A stretch of DNA of 64,000 nucleotides from Alnus glutinosa (taxonomy: Eukaryota > Streptophyta > Magnoliopsida > Fagales > Betulaceae), in assembly GCF_958979055.1 (NCBI RefSeq), contig NC_084886.1:42892654-42956653 (forward strand), in the 5' to 3' direction. Of the stretch, positions 54,641 through 64,000 are shown one piece after another. Position numbers and translations under genes: made by a program. The notes beneath the pieces were generated by a model. It saw only the letters and a program-made list of their open reading frames with translations. It searched no databases and had not been told where the DNA came from. Every line of letters begins with the position of its first letter. Position 1 is the stretch's first letter.

Positions 54641-56326
54641 TTTCTCATTTTTACTGCTTTTGTTATTGACTGTGCATATAAAATGTTTAAGCATTTAGAA
54701 TTCTTTTTTCCTTTTTTCTTTTTCTTGATTCTAATGGGTACTCCTTGAAAAATATTGCCTTCTTACTTTTGTTTCTTTTCTATGAGGTGAAGGGTTTTAA
54801 GATGAGTGAAAATGCACCTTAAATATGCAACCAAATTAAATGGTCATATCATTCAAGGTGAAAAACATAAATTACAAAGAACATAAAATATAATAATTTA
54901 GTAATAAAAATTATTAGAGTCTAGCTTGGCTGAACCAAGTCTAAAATAGAATCTAGTACTACTCATCAAATTAAAAGAAAATTTACAAATAAGAAACCTA
55001 GAGAGAACAATTAATTTTCAATAAATACGCCTAATTATGATTAGAAAGTCTTAGGTGCGGTAAAAAATTTACAGTAAATGTGCTGTAATTTTTTCAAGAA
55101 TCTAGATATAATTTTACTTTTCCTCTCTTTCTTATAAAAGTATTGAAATTAAATCTGAACCGTTGAAAAAACTATATACATATATTTTAGTTTTTTTAAC
55201 TTTGCAAGACTAATCTCATTCTCACCCTCTAAAAACTCATGTATTAGGGTGAGAGTTGAGCTCTTAAAATGTGAATCCTTAATCTTATTAGTATTAGTCG
55301 CATTTTATCCCATTGATGGTCTAATGGGGCCGGGTCAGACAATGGCTAAGTCGGACTTGAACTAGCGCTTGTGATTTTCACCATCTAGGCCCCTCATGTG
55401 CAGCTCCCAGCGGACAAGTGATACTATGGTCGCACCCAAATAGAATAGTTACAGGTAGTCTCCTCCGCAACCCTTTTTTTTTTTTTTTAATTAAAAAAAA
55501 AAAAACCATGGACCTTTGCTACCTTCTGGTGGTGTAGGAAGGACTTCAAAGCTAGACATTCCCCATAAGTCCCGATTACATTTTTAAGAAAGCAATAATG
55601 AAAAAAAGTGAATTCTTGAAGTTTTTACATGAACAAATCAAAAGAAATGGGTGAGCTTCTGAATAGGCATACTAATCCTAAACCCTCTTAGTAATTCTTC
55701 TATTTTGATTTTAATTAAATATTTCACATGTTAAGTCCTACTTGTTAGGAATACCATCCTCTCCATTTCAATTGCCACGCGATTTAAAATTTCAAAGGAC
55801 GTGATAATATATTCTTCATGCAACAACATATAAATCATTAGATATTAGAACCATGAGAAAATTTTAGCCGTGGCTCAATAAGTCACATGACGGGCACGCA
55901 AAAGTTAACACTTATGCAAATTTTCCTAATTTTTCAGCGGGAAAAATACATAATGGTGGCGGAGATGGTGGACTCAAAGGTAAAGGTTAACAAATGTTAT
56001 TAAAGGATGCATGAAACTAGTTAAAAATATATAGCTTTTAATTTTATTACATCTGCATATGCAAACGATGATGCAATCTCACCTTTTTTAATTCTTCCAC
56101 AATAAGTTTTCTTCTCACAAACCGTGTGATCACATAAAACCCAAAAGTCACGGCCAAAAAATAAAATAAAATAAAAAGAAAAAGAAAAGAAAGGAAAGGA
56201 AAAAGCTCTTTGTCTTCGTAGAGGTCATTGGTTGGAGCTTTCATGCAACCTTCCTTTTGCGCGTATTAGGTTTCTCTTTTAATTTAAAGAAAGAAATCCG
56301 AAATGGCAGCCATCACTCCACCGATA
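54641..56326. other. intergenic, AT-rich
   Basis: No gene supported. A GC-richer patch at 55320-55460 with AGGGTTGC/GCAACCC words abuts a T/A run at 55474-55505 and may be a decayed SINE. A block at 55705-55745 (TTTTAATTAAATATTTCACA) is shared with about 35955-35985. Confidence 0.4.
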
Positions 56327-56503
56327 AATATTAGAGTTTCTTTTAGCGTTCTTTTAGTGTCATTTTAGATAATGTGAATTTAATTTTTTTTTTGCTTAAA
56401 AAATTACATTTTGTAGGTCACTTTTTGAGATTTTTTTTTTTAATTTATTAAATCCATGTCATCTCGAAGGACACCAAAAGAACACTAGATGGAATTCTAC
56501 TAA
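56327..56503. mobile_element. MITE-like palindrome
   Basis: ATTAGAGTTTCTTTTAGCGT on the left pairs with ACACTAGATGGAATTCTACTAAT on the right, and the AGTGTCATTT/GGACACC arms also pair imperfectly. The interior is T-rich. Confidence 0.6.
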
Positions 56504-56935
56504 TAATATTGTATTTTTCAAACTTACCCTCCTTTAAACATATGACATGGCATCTTTATTCCATGTATAATCTCATGCTAACGTACAGCGGGATAGCTAG
56601 GGAGGTCATTTCTCCCTCTTACCCTCCCTTAGACTCTGCCTTCATATGGGTATTTTGGTACATGAATATGTGGGTATTTTGGTCTCACAAATTTAATGGT
56701 GATTTGAAAAAATAGTAGGAGAAGAGAAGGACCATGGAAAGATATATAGCACGTGTATCAAATGATAAATGATTCATTTGCTCTTCTTCTCATTCTCTCA
56801 TCATTTCACTTTTCAAAATTACAGTTTAATTTGTGGGGCTACGTGGATTCCATATATGAACACATAGATCTAATGATGGTTTTGAAAAGTAGCAGGATGC
56901 GAGAAGGACCAGAAAAAAATATATATATATAGCAT
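56504..56935. other. intergenic DNA
   Basis: Two loosely similar stretches (about 56690-56760 and 56870-56940), each with a GAAGGACCA(T/G) word followed by ATATA and CATATGTCTCA-like sequence, suggest a decayed duplication. No gene seen. Confidence 0.4.
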
Positions 56936-56945
56936 ATATGTCTCA

Positions 56946-57140
56946 AGTAATGATTCAATACCACTCAAATATACAACTTTTTATCACTTTGCTTATGCGG
57001 TGAAGGTGGTCCCTTACCTTAATTTATTTTTAAAAAATAAAAAAAAAAAAAAAAAAACTCAAAAAGTAGCGGGGGACCACCTTCCCACATAGGTAAGGTG
57101 GTAAAAAGTTATATCTTTAAGTGGTGGTAAATCATTACTC
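56946..57140. mobile_element. MITE family A, copy 2
   Basis: It starts AGTAATGATTCAATACCACTC and ends with the complement; the inner arms share ACAACTTTTTA-CAC-TTGC and GGGGGACCACCTT. ATATGTCTCA is duplicated exactly on both sides (56936-56945 and 57141-57150). Confidence 0.88.
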
Positions 57141-57157
57141 ATATGTCTCATACGAAT

Positions 57158-57490
57158 GAGAAATGATTCTCCTACATTTTTCATACACATTTTTCACACC
57201 TTATTCTACGCTGCGTCATTTTTTTATAGAGTAATGATTCACTACCACCTAAATATACAACTTTTTACCATCTTGCCTCTGTGGCAAGGCGGTCCTTCAC
57301 CTTAATTTACTTTTAAAAAATAAAAAAATTTAAAGAGTAGTGGGGGACCACCTTACCACATAGACAAAGTGGTGAAACATTAATTTTTTTTTTATATTTG
57401 TTTTTGTTTTGTCCATTCTGTCTCCCACATAATGAAAAAGAATTATTGCACATGAAATGAGGTGTGAAAAAAATTGTACAAGAGAATATT
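57158..57490. mobile_element. family B-like MITE split by a family A MITE
   Basis: The left half GAGAAATGATTCTCCTACAT plus TTTTTCACACCT (57158-57200) pairs with the right half GGTGTGAAAAAAATTGTACAAG and GAGAATATT (57460-57490). Between them a family A copy starts GAGTAATGATTCACTACCACC at about 57229 and continues to about 57385 with GGGGGACCACCTTACCACAT; its right end is eroded. Confidence 0.65.
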
Positions 57491-57959
57491 TTTTTTATAC
57501 CAAATTATTAGACGTTGAAAAATATCCATTTACCATTAGTTTTTGTTCCTTGTTTGTTTGTTTGTAAGGTGGTACACTACGACAGCAGTTGAAGACACAC
57601 ACGACAAGTTCCTTTCCTCCCCGATTAAACAGCTCTTCCATTCCCTTCTATTTCCACCTAACCAAACACGGTGTAAAAATTTAAAATTTTGGCACTTTAT
57701 TTTCTGTAATTAAATTTAGAAGATTAATTCAGAAAATTAAGGACATAAAATGGTACCTTGTGTTCCAGTGTAAAGACACAGAGTGAAGGTGCCATGATCC
57801 TTCCTAGAAAATATGAAATTCGTGCGTTTATGAACAAAAAAAAAAAAAAAAAAAATCTAAATCATCTGTGGCGTCACCCTTAACGTGGTCCTCCTGCAGG
57901 CAGTCACTTCTTTCGACGCAAGGTGGGTCATTTGAAGGTGCCACGATTGTACCACTAAA
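57491..57959. other. intergenic DNA
   Basis: AT-rich with a poly(A) run at 57836-57855. No gene supported. Confidence 0.4.
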
Positions 57960-58065
57960 AAGATTATGAAGCGATACATGATACATTATACATGGATTAT
58001 AAGTTCACAATTAAGATTATGAAGCGATACATGATACATTATACATGGATTATAAGTTCACAATT
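57960..58065. repeat. perfect 53-bp tandem duplication
   Basis: AAGATTATGAAGCGATACAT...AGTTCACAATT occurs twice, at 57960-58012 and 58013-58065, without a single difference visible. Each unit also contains a short internal repeat (ATACATGATACATTATACAT). Confidence 0.95.
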
Positions 58066-58682
58066 TCAAAGTATATTGAGGTGAGGTCCACGTATGTGAG
58101 TCTTTTCTAATATGACTTGATATTGTGCACTTACAATACACTTGTTGTAATTCTAACGTTTCTCAAAAAGATTATGGGTCAAAAAGATTTATATCATGGT
58201 CTCACTAATTAAAAAGATTTTCCGACCGGTCCGATTTGGTTTAGCAGTTTTAAAATGTACGTATGATTTGTGGCGATTTGAAAACTTAGTTAATAAAAAC
58301 TAGACTTTTAAATACGTAGTTAAGTATTTGGTAAAAATTATAGTTCTACCTTAAAAAATCTTACGTTTTTAAAACGTAATATAAACTTTTTTACATTTTT
58401 AAACCGTCTCTTTATTCTAACGCATTTGCAAATGGGTTACTTTTTGTAATTTTGTTTAAAAACACACATTTGGCCCAAATAGAGTCTCCTCAACATGTTT
58501 TATTCTTCTTAAATAAATTTATTTTGGAAGAAAAATGGTATATAAAACCCATCAAACATAACTTCAAGTTTACCTCAAAAAGAGCTTTGATAAAGGATTA
58601 GTACGCCGTAGTATTTATTTTTGTTGTGAAGTTAGTGTTGCATTAGGAATACTTAATTAGTATCTATTTCTATGAGATATGA
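58066..58682. other. AT-rich intergenic DNA
   Basis: No gene or defined repeat supported. Confidence 0.45.
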
Positions 58683-58860
58683 TACATTGCCAGCCTAAGA
58701 CACAACTCTTGACTACCTTTGTCCACATGACAACTTTTATTTTTATTTTTATTTTTTTTTAAAGAAAAAAACCCTAAAGCAAGCTAGCTAGGGGACCGCC
58801 TTGCTACATTGACAATGTGGTCAAAAGTTGTGTCTTGAAGTGGCAAAAGATTATATCTCA
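58683..58860. mobile_element. MITE family A-like, diverged copy
   Basis: CTAAGACACAACTCTTGACTACC pairs with GGTCAAAAGTTGTGTCTTGAAG, with GGGGACCGCCTTGCTACATTG in the right arm, the same layout as family A. The ends are eroded and no target duplication was found. Confidence 0.6.
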
Positions 58861-59940
58861 TTTTATTATATGTTATAGTCGGACATATTGTAGTCTTGTA
58901 GTTTGCTTTATCTTTATTATTAGTGTCAATGTAGTATTAGGATTAAATGTTAAAGTCAGTTAGGTTGTAGCACTACAATGCATTTATTTGTGTGTGAAGA
59001 GTGAAACTCTAAGTCATGTAGGAGTTATCTTCTAGCCGAGTGTGAGTTATCTTAAATTAAGTAGGTGTCATTAAGGAATTCAACTTCAAGTCCAAGTCTT
59101 GTATTCCTTCTATTTAAACCATGTCATTGAATGAATAAACAAGCAAAAATTAATCTCAAGCATTGTGTTTGAGAATGCCTAAGTTCCCTCTGAATCTAAA
59201 AGGTCTAGGTTCCCTAAAAATTTAAGGTGTTTATAAAATGAGGAGGAAGAAAAAGCTCAATCCAATTTCTTTTTCTATCGAAAGGCACATTATAAGATCC
59301 GTTACGTATTCACATAACAATATATATATATTTCTTGAATTTCAAAAGTTAAAATGATGCCAAATCACCAATTACATGCATTACCAATTGAATCAAAGTC
59401 TAGAGCATCATATTAGCAATTTTTTTTTTTAGCCGAATTACCCATGGATAGTATGGTAATAGGCTAATTACAACTAATAGTTCTATTTTTATTTTCTGAT
59501 AACATATTTGGAATTTTCAAGTTTGAAATAAGCATACCAAGTACGCACATGCACGCGTTTATGAAGAGAAAAATTGAAGGTTGGGTATTTTACGCGGTTT
59601 GTCATCCACAGGCTTGATTTTGTTTTGGTATCAGCTTCATATCTCCTACCACGAAATTCAATTAAAAAAAAAAAAAAAAAAAAGGCAATAAAAAAAACCT
59701 ACTTTTTGATCTTTCAAGAATCAATGGTCAATGATCTAACTTAATTGCCATCAACAAGTTTTATAGGTGCTTAGCCCAAATCGAATCAAGGCGTCGAAAC
59801 GGTGTTACGAAGCATGACAAGGTATGTTGTACTTTCAAGTTAATGAACCAATGATTAATTTGTATTAGTATTTTATTTATTTTTTTTCTTTTAATTTTTA
59901 ATTTTTTTTTTTTTTTTTTTTTTTTCAAATTGAGCATACG
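58861..59940. other. intergenic DNA
   Basis: AT-rich; one stretch (about 58880-59230) has a TTAAACCATG and TCTAAAAGGTC style reminiscent of decayed LTR sequence, but I cannot delimit it. Poly(A) at 59665-59682 and poly(T) at 59903-59925. No gene supported. Confidence 0.35.
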
Positions 59941-60480
59941 AAGATGATGTATCAAGAAATCCATGATGCCTCATTTTATTTTAAACATTGTTGGAATAAG
60001 TTGAGATGTCACTCAAAAAGGAAACGAAGTGTGACCGAAAGAAAAGAGAAATCGAAAAGAAAATCATTTACACAAGAATCTCCTTCTACTCCAGAGTCGA
60101 TACATTTAGGAGAAGATAATGTCTCTCTCAACGTTTGTAGACTTGGAGATAACAATTGACAAGAAGGCTCAAAAAGATGGGGAAAAAAAAATTGAGGCAA
60201 GACTCTATGCCTTCAAATCTTGTAGAGGTAATTAATGATATGAAGAAAGATAATAAGAAATCACATGATGAGAGACATGAAGAACGACAAGAGATTATTC
60301 ATTTTACGAAAGAAAAGCTTGAGATGAAACTATCGAGAGAGAAAAGGAAAATTATGAATATGGATACAAACAGCATGCCTCCGATGCAACAAGAGTATTT
60401 TCGTTCATGCCAAATAGAAATCATTGAGAAATTTAGGGCTAAATAGTCATCACCATTTGAGATGGATTAAATGTTTCTAC
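59941..60480 (+). pseudogene. PIF/Harbinger-type ORF1 remnant (NAM-associated region)
   Basis: Two adjacent frames, 59944-60159 and 60156-60446, read like the NAM-associated C-terminal region common in Harbinger ORF1/Myb-like proteins: FTQESPSTPESIHLG, then KKMGKKKLRQDSM, a long charged helix (HDERHEERQEIIHFTKEKLE) and MPPMQQEYFRSCQIEIIEK. The family usually has a Q(K/R)KAK-like GRKKAK link where the frames meet, so a small indel is likely there. The upstream Myb/SANT part is not visible. The A-tract GGGGAAAAAAAAATTG lies at the break. It is a transposon fossil, not a host gene. Confidence 0.6.
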
Positions 60481-60507
60481 AGGTTTTTGATGTATTTGTA
60501 GAGAGAA

Positions 60508-62456
60508 ATGCTTTTTTTCTTTTTTCTTTTTTGAAAGGAAATACCTCAATTAAGAAACAAAATCATTACAGACAATTCTCCAAATCTCTTTAGGACACAC
60601 ATTCGCCCACACGTGGTGACCATAGTGGGAAACAGCTAATTTTGCTAGCTTATGAGCAGCCTTGTTTCCATCATGACGCACATGATTTACACTCCAAGAA
60701 CTGAAAGACTCTAAGAGAAATCGACATTCTAGAAGCACACTATGAAGGCTACCCCTGGAACCATCTGGATTCCCTAAACCTAACACAACTTTTCTAACGT
60801 CACCTTCAAGCACAATAGAAGGGAATCCCATATCCCGGCCCAGCTCTACAGCCTTACGAGCTCCAAGGGATTCAGCCACAGAAGGATCCGTAACATAGGG
60901 CAAATAAGAACACAAAGCTGCCTCCACAGCCCCTGTAGCGTCCCTGGCCACCACCCCTATGCCCATAATCTTCTTCCTAGAACACAAAGCTGCATCCCAA
61001 TTAATCTTAACTGTACCCGCACTCGGTTTGACCCACTATGAAGAGGTGGCTTGGCGATCATTAGCAAGACTCGTAGCTACACCCTGACTTTGACGAAATT
61101 CTTCTAACATTTCTATGGCCCCTTTCAACAAACAAGAGGGAGGCAACAACAAATCATCAAAAATAGCTTTATTCCGACGGAGCCAAAGCTTATATGCTAT
61201 GACTACAAAAAGCTCTAACACCTCATTATTGAGCCTATCACACAAATACTCAACAATACTCAGAAAGTCATCTGAAACCACCAAACTCTTCTGTAAATAC
61301 CCTCCACACAATCCCCAAACTGCACGGGCAGACTCACACCACCATAAAATGTGACCACTCGTCTCAGGTTCCAAACCACACATCGGGCATAGAGAATAAG
61401 AAATTATCTTCTGTTTAAAGAGGTTACCCCTCGTAGGAAGAATTTCGTTGCAAGCTCTCCAAATAAACAAAATGACTAACCTTGGAACTTTCAAGCTCCA
61501 AATTCTCTTCCACAGAGACGAAGAAGAAGGGCCATTCAATGAGCCGCCCCGATCCCGAGTCCTGCGATCAACCTCCAGATGGTATGCACTTCGGACAGAG
61601 AAAAGGCCCGATTTTGTTCCTGCCCATATCATCTGGTCCTCCTGGGATCGAGGACAAATGGGAATGCTACAGATCCTCTCCACCGTTCCAGCTGGGAAAA
61701 TATGCTCAATGAGAGGTATATTCCACCAATTTAATTCCAAATTTATAATTTCTGCTACTTTTGCATCTCTGGATAAAACCCTTACAGGATCCTGAATCTT
61801 ATGAGAAACAGTAGACGGAATCCATTTATCTTCCCAAATCTTAACATTTAACCCATTCCCCATTCCCCACTCTCCACATAATCCCTTCTTCGATCAGAGG
61901 TCTGGCGTTCTAGATGCTTCTCCAGGCGAAAGAAGGCCTTTTGCCTAAGCTTGACAACAAAAAACTTGACTTCGGATAATATTTCTCCTTAAGCACTCGA
62001 GCTGCAAGAGAATCTGGAAATTTCAACAGCCTCCACCCATGTTTAGCTCGCATGGCCATGTTGAAACAATCCAGCTCTTTGAAGCCCATCCCTCCAATCT
62101 CCTTCTTCGGTTCGAGTTTCTTCCATGACATCCAAGGAATTCTGTTAAAATTATCTTTAAAGCTCCACCAGAATTTACTCATCAGAGAATTAATCTCTTT
62201 AGTCAAAGTTTTTGGGAGACGGAACACACTCATTGTGTAGGTAGGGATTGCTTGAATGACTGACTTTAAAAGAACTTCCTTTCTAGCATGTGTAAGAAGC
62301 TTCTCCTTCCACCCATTAAGCTTAGACCAAATCCTCCCTTTTATATAATTAAAAGATGAAACCCTTGAACGCCCAATGAGGGTTGGTAAACCCAAATACC
62401 TCTCAAACTGCTGGGTGCAATCAACTCCCACCTCCTGAGAGATAGCCTCCCTAGGG
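60508..62456 (-). mobile_element. 5'-truncated L1-type LINE with RNase H
   Basis: Minus-strand LINE 3' part, bounded at its 3' end by an A-tail (T-rich run at 60511-60535). In order: the end of reverse transcriptase (FERYLGLPTLIGRSR, WKEKLLTHARKEVLLKSVIQ, about 62431-61910), the zinc-binding region (SLWKRIWSLKVPRLVILFIW, CPMCGLEPETSGHILWWCES, 61863-61036) and an RNase H domain (GIGVVARDATGAVEAALCSY, HVRHDGNKAAHKLAKLAV, 60987-60550). An in-frame stop separates RT end from the zinc region (after FAWRSI) and another precedes RNase H (after RQATSS, before WVKPSAGTVKINWD). Endonuclease and most of RT are missing. A short GAAATG word lies at both edges (60502-60507 and 62458-62463), a possible short target duplication. 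It splits the Harbinger remnant. Confidence 0.85.
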
Positions 62457-62780
62457 GTGAAATGTATTTTCTAGACTAAATAGTCAGTTTTGTGGGCATT
62501 GTCCAATATTATAATGTAGTTTGAGATGAACTAAATGTATTTTGTAAACTAAATAGTCAGTTTGTAGACATGGTCGTTGGCAAATACGACCGTTGAAAAA
62601 TATGACCATTAGAAAAATGACCGATGAAAAAATGTCCTTATAAAATAAATAAAGAAAGAATAGAAATAATATTTAAATTGTATAAAAAATGATAGCATAT
62701 GGAGATTCCAGAGCTAAGAGTTCACATGACTTTCTCTAAGTTGATTTATAGCCATGTGAAGGTGTTCGTAGACTTGAGGC
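62457..62780. mobile_element. right part of the Harbinger-type remnant
   Basis: CTAAATAGTCAG and TTTGAGATGAACTAAATGTA words here match the stretch just left of the LINE (GGCTAAATAGTCATC, TTTGAGATGGATTAAATG at 60435-60470), so the LINE lies within one older element. ACTAAATAGTCAGTTT also repeats internally (62476 and 62549). GACCGTTGAAAAATATGACC-type repeats follow, common near the ends of such elements. The right terminus is not fixed. Confidence 0.5.
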
Positions 62781-63526
62781 ACCTCTTTACATAGTGGTTA
62801 AAAGTATAAGACTAATAATAGTAATGCTATATACTACATTCACGTCTCTCATTTTATGGTATTAGTGTGACAATATTCATCAACCGTTGAATTAGTTCCT
62901 GTTAAAAAATTAAAAATAAAAATTAAAGGCTAATAGACAAGGTCACATCAACCATGTACAATACAGATATAGTATATTGTATTTCTCAAAGTATAAAGTT
63001 TGAGTTAGGGGAACCATAGAATGCTACAGTTTAGGTCAAATGTTTTCCTGTTACCTCGTAAAGAACGCAGCCACCACCACCTCTCGTACAACCACAAGTG
63101 CCCCTCCACCACATTTTTCTCGACAAACACGAACACAACCACAGCCAGCAGCATTGCTGACAATGCCTATACCACACCTCAACACCTTTTTCCAGTAAAG
63201 ACACTATACGAGAGTTGAAACTAACCAAATATGCTGTTCTTTTCCATTATTATTAATGAACAGTAAAATAGCATTTTCTAGTAATATAACCAGAGAGTGC
63301 CCAAACAGGCTAATTGTGTACTTATCATCTGATTCATTTAACAACTTTATTACAATACCGCAGAGAAAATGGTCATAATATACCTGAAGTTTGATAATTC
63401 CTGCAGAATTCCCCTCATTGCCGAAAATCAAACACGCAAATGAACCTTTTTCATAACCCCGATTAATAGTTTCTCTATCTTTCTCCTCTGATTCTTCCAG
63501 ATGTTTTGTTGACATGCAAGGTCTTC
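62781..63526. other. intergenic or 3' untranslated region
   Basis: No gene supported. A 103-codon minus-strand frame at 63515-63204 shows no family signature. The right part may be the 3' untranslated region of the gene ending at 63527. Confidence 0.4.
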
Positions 63527-63718
63527 TTATGTAGGTTGAGAATTTAACAAGGCATTCTGATGGTGCATTCGACGCCTTCGGTGAGATCTTTTATGGCCAC
63601 GAGTAAGCGTCCTAGGCGGCGTGCTTGAGATATTAGGGAGATGAATCTCCTCCCTTGTAGCCAGATTACCAAAAACAAAATCAAAAGGGTCCGCCATCAC
63701 ATCAAAGCCAGGGTTCCT
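63527..63718 (-). CDS. probable last exon of an unrecognised gene
   Basis: After a good acceptor (TTGTTATAG) the minus strand reads RNPGFDVMADPFDFVFGNLA, TREEIHLPNISSTPPRTLTR, then a basic GHKRSHRRRRMHHQ stretch to a TAA at 63529-63527, 63 codons. Upstream (63719-64000) is AT-rich with frequent stops, as in an intron, so the remainder of the gene should lie beyond the window. I do not recognise the family. The GC-richer, stop-free exon with a basic tail is the only evidence. Confidence 0.45.
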   Translation of the reverse strand, partial: RNPGFDVMADPFDFVFGNLATREEIHLPNISSTPPRTLTRGHKRSHRRRRMHHQNALLNSQPT

Positions 63719-64000
63719 CTATAACAATAAGATAGGTCAGAAAAAAGAAGGCAATATTTAATAGCACGAGTCTTCAAAATTCAATGAATAAAACAAGTAG
63801 GTGATTCCATTTCTATCAGAATTTAAAATCCCTCCTTACTAAATAAGATTGTCAAACTCTTTCTAAGCATCAAGTTTATAGCCTTGCATGACAAACTTCT
63901 ATAGCTAGGCCAGCCATGAGGTTATATCATTGAAGAGCAATTGAGACCAGCACATATCTATCTTGAAAAGAGGAAAAGAACGTAAACAAGATTAAAAGAA
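63719..64000 (-). other. probable intron of the gene at the right edge
   Basis: AT-rich sequence with stops in all minus-strand frames, directly upstream of the acceptor at 63719-63720. No exon is seen before the window ends. Confidence 0.4.

Noticed and set aside
63204-63515. 103-codon minus-strand frame as a gene
   Set aside because: No family signature; it lies where the 3' untranslated region of the neighbouring exon is expected.

Overview
The window is nuclear DNA from a flowering plant. It is AT-rich with long poly(A/T) runs. Its genes have GT-AG introns and encode plant-typical proteins: a DYW-class PPR editing factor, an OBERON-type PHD protein, an SMP-type LEA protein and an HSP20-like protein. 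The tandem GGGGTGGC/GCCACCCC foldback, the chromovirus-like and TRIM LTR sequence and the dense MITEs fit a woody rosid such as a Fagales tree, but the species is inference only.

Layout. 0-4.7 kb: MITEs and a decayed second copy of the LEA gene (2689-3059). 4.7-10.5 kb: a whole hAT transposon (4707-10468, TIRs, 8-bp target duplication) whose 694-codon transposase frame is interrupted by a 1,392-bp CACTA element with a 3-bp target duplication. 11.1-12.1 kb: LTR-like fossil holding two MITEs. 12.5-14.2 kb: intact three-exon LEA (SMP) gene with two ABRE/G-box motifs upstream. 14.6-19.3 kb: a 4.7-kb imperfect inverted repeat, probably LTR-derived, with two head-to-head TRIM elements in its centre, a SINE in one arm and a MITE in the other. 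20.8-22.8 kb: a 2-kb non-autonomous LINE whose ORF looks like two PUR-type nucleic-acid-binding repeats. 24.1-25.7 kb: four-exon glyoxalase/VOC gene (minus). 26.4-28.8 kb: LOI1/MEF11-like PPR-DYW gene (minus), with a 1-kb LINE-type insertion about 117 bp upstream of its ATG. 31.9-32.8 kb: TSR2-like gene with a shortened C-terminus. 33.2-35.8 kb: Pack-MULE (about 195-bp TIRs, perfect 9-bp target duplication) carrying a phosphoenolpyruvate carboxylase fragment. 36.5 kb: tRNA-Gly(GCC). 37.4-41.7 kb: a solo LTR, MITEs, a 94-bp tandem repeat and an LTR-like fossil. 41.8-47.1 kb: OBERON-like PHD gene (plus), with a SINE, a TRIM and a micro LINE-tail insertion in its introns. 48.5-49.5 kb: second member of the 1-kb LINE-type family. 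51.9-52.7 kb: HSP20-like gene (minus). 53.7-62.8 kb: mostly repeats (MITE clusters, a 53-bp tandem duplication, a PIF/Harbinger remnant split by a 5'-truncated LINE). 63.5-63.7 kb: probable last exon of an unrecognised minus-strand gene running off the window.

The host genes do not form a pathway. They are ordinary single-copy genes scattered through transposon-rich DNA. The most informative parts are the nested transposons, the Pack-MULE, the PUR-like LINE ORF and two near-empty LINE insertions recognisable only by their target duplications. All coordinates, splice sites and homologies come from reading the sequence by eye and from remembered protein families; no search was run.
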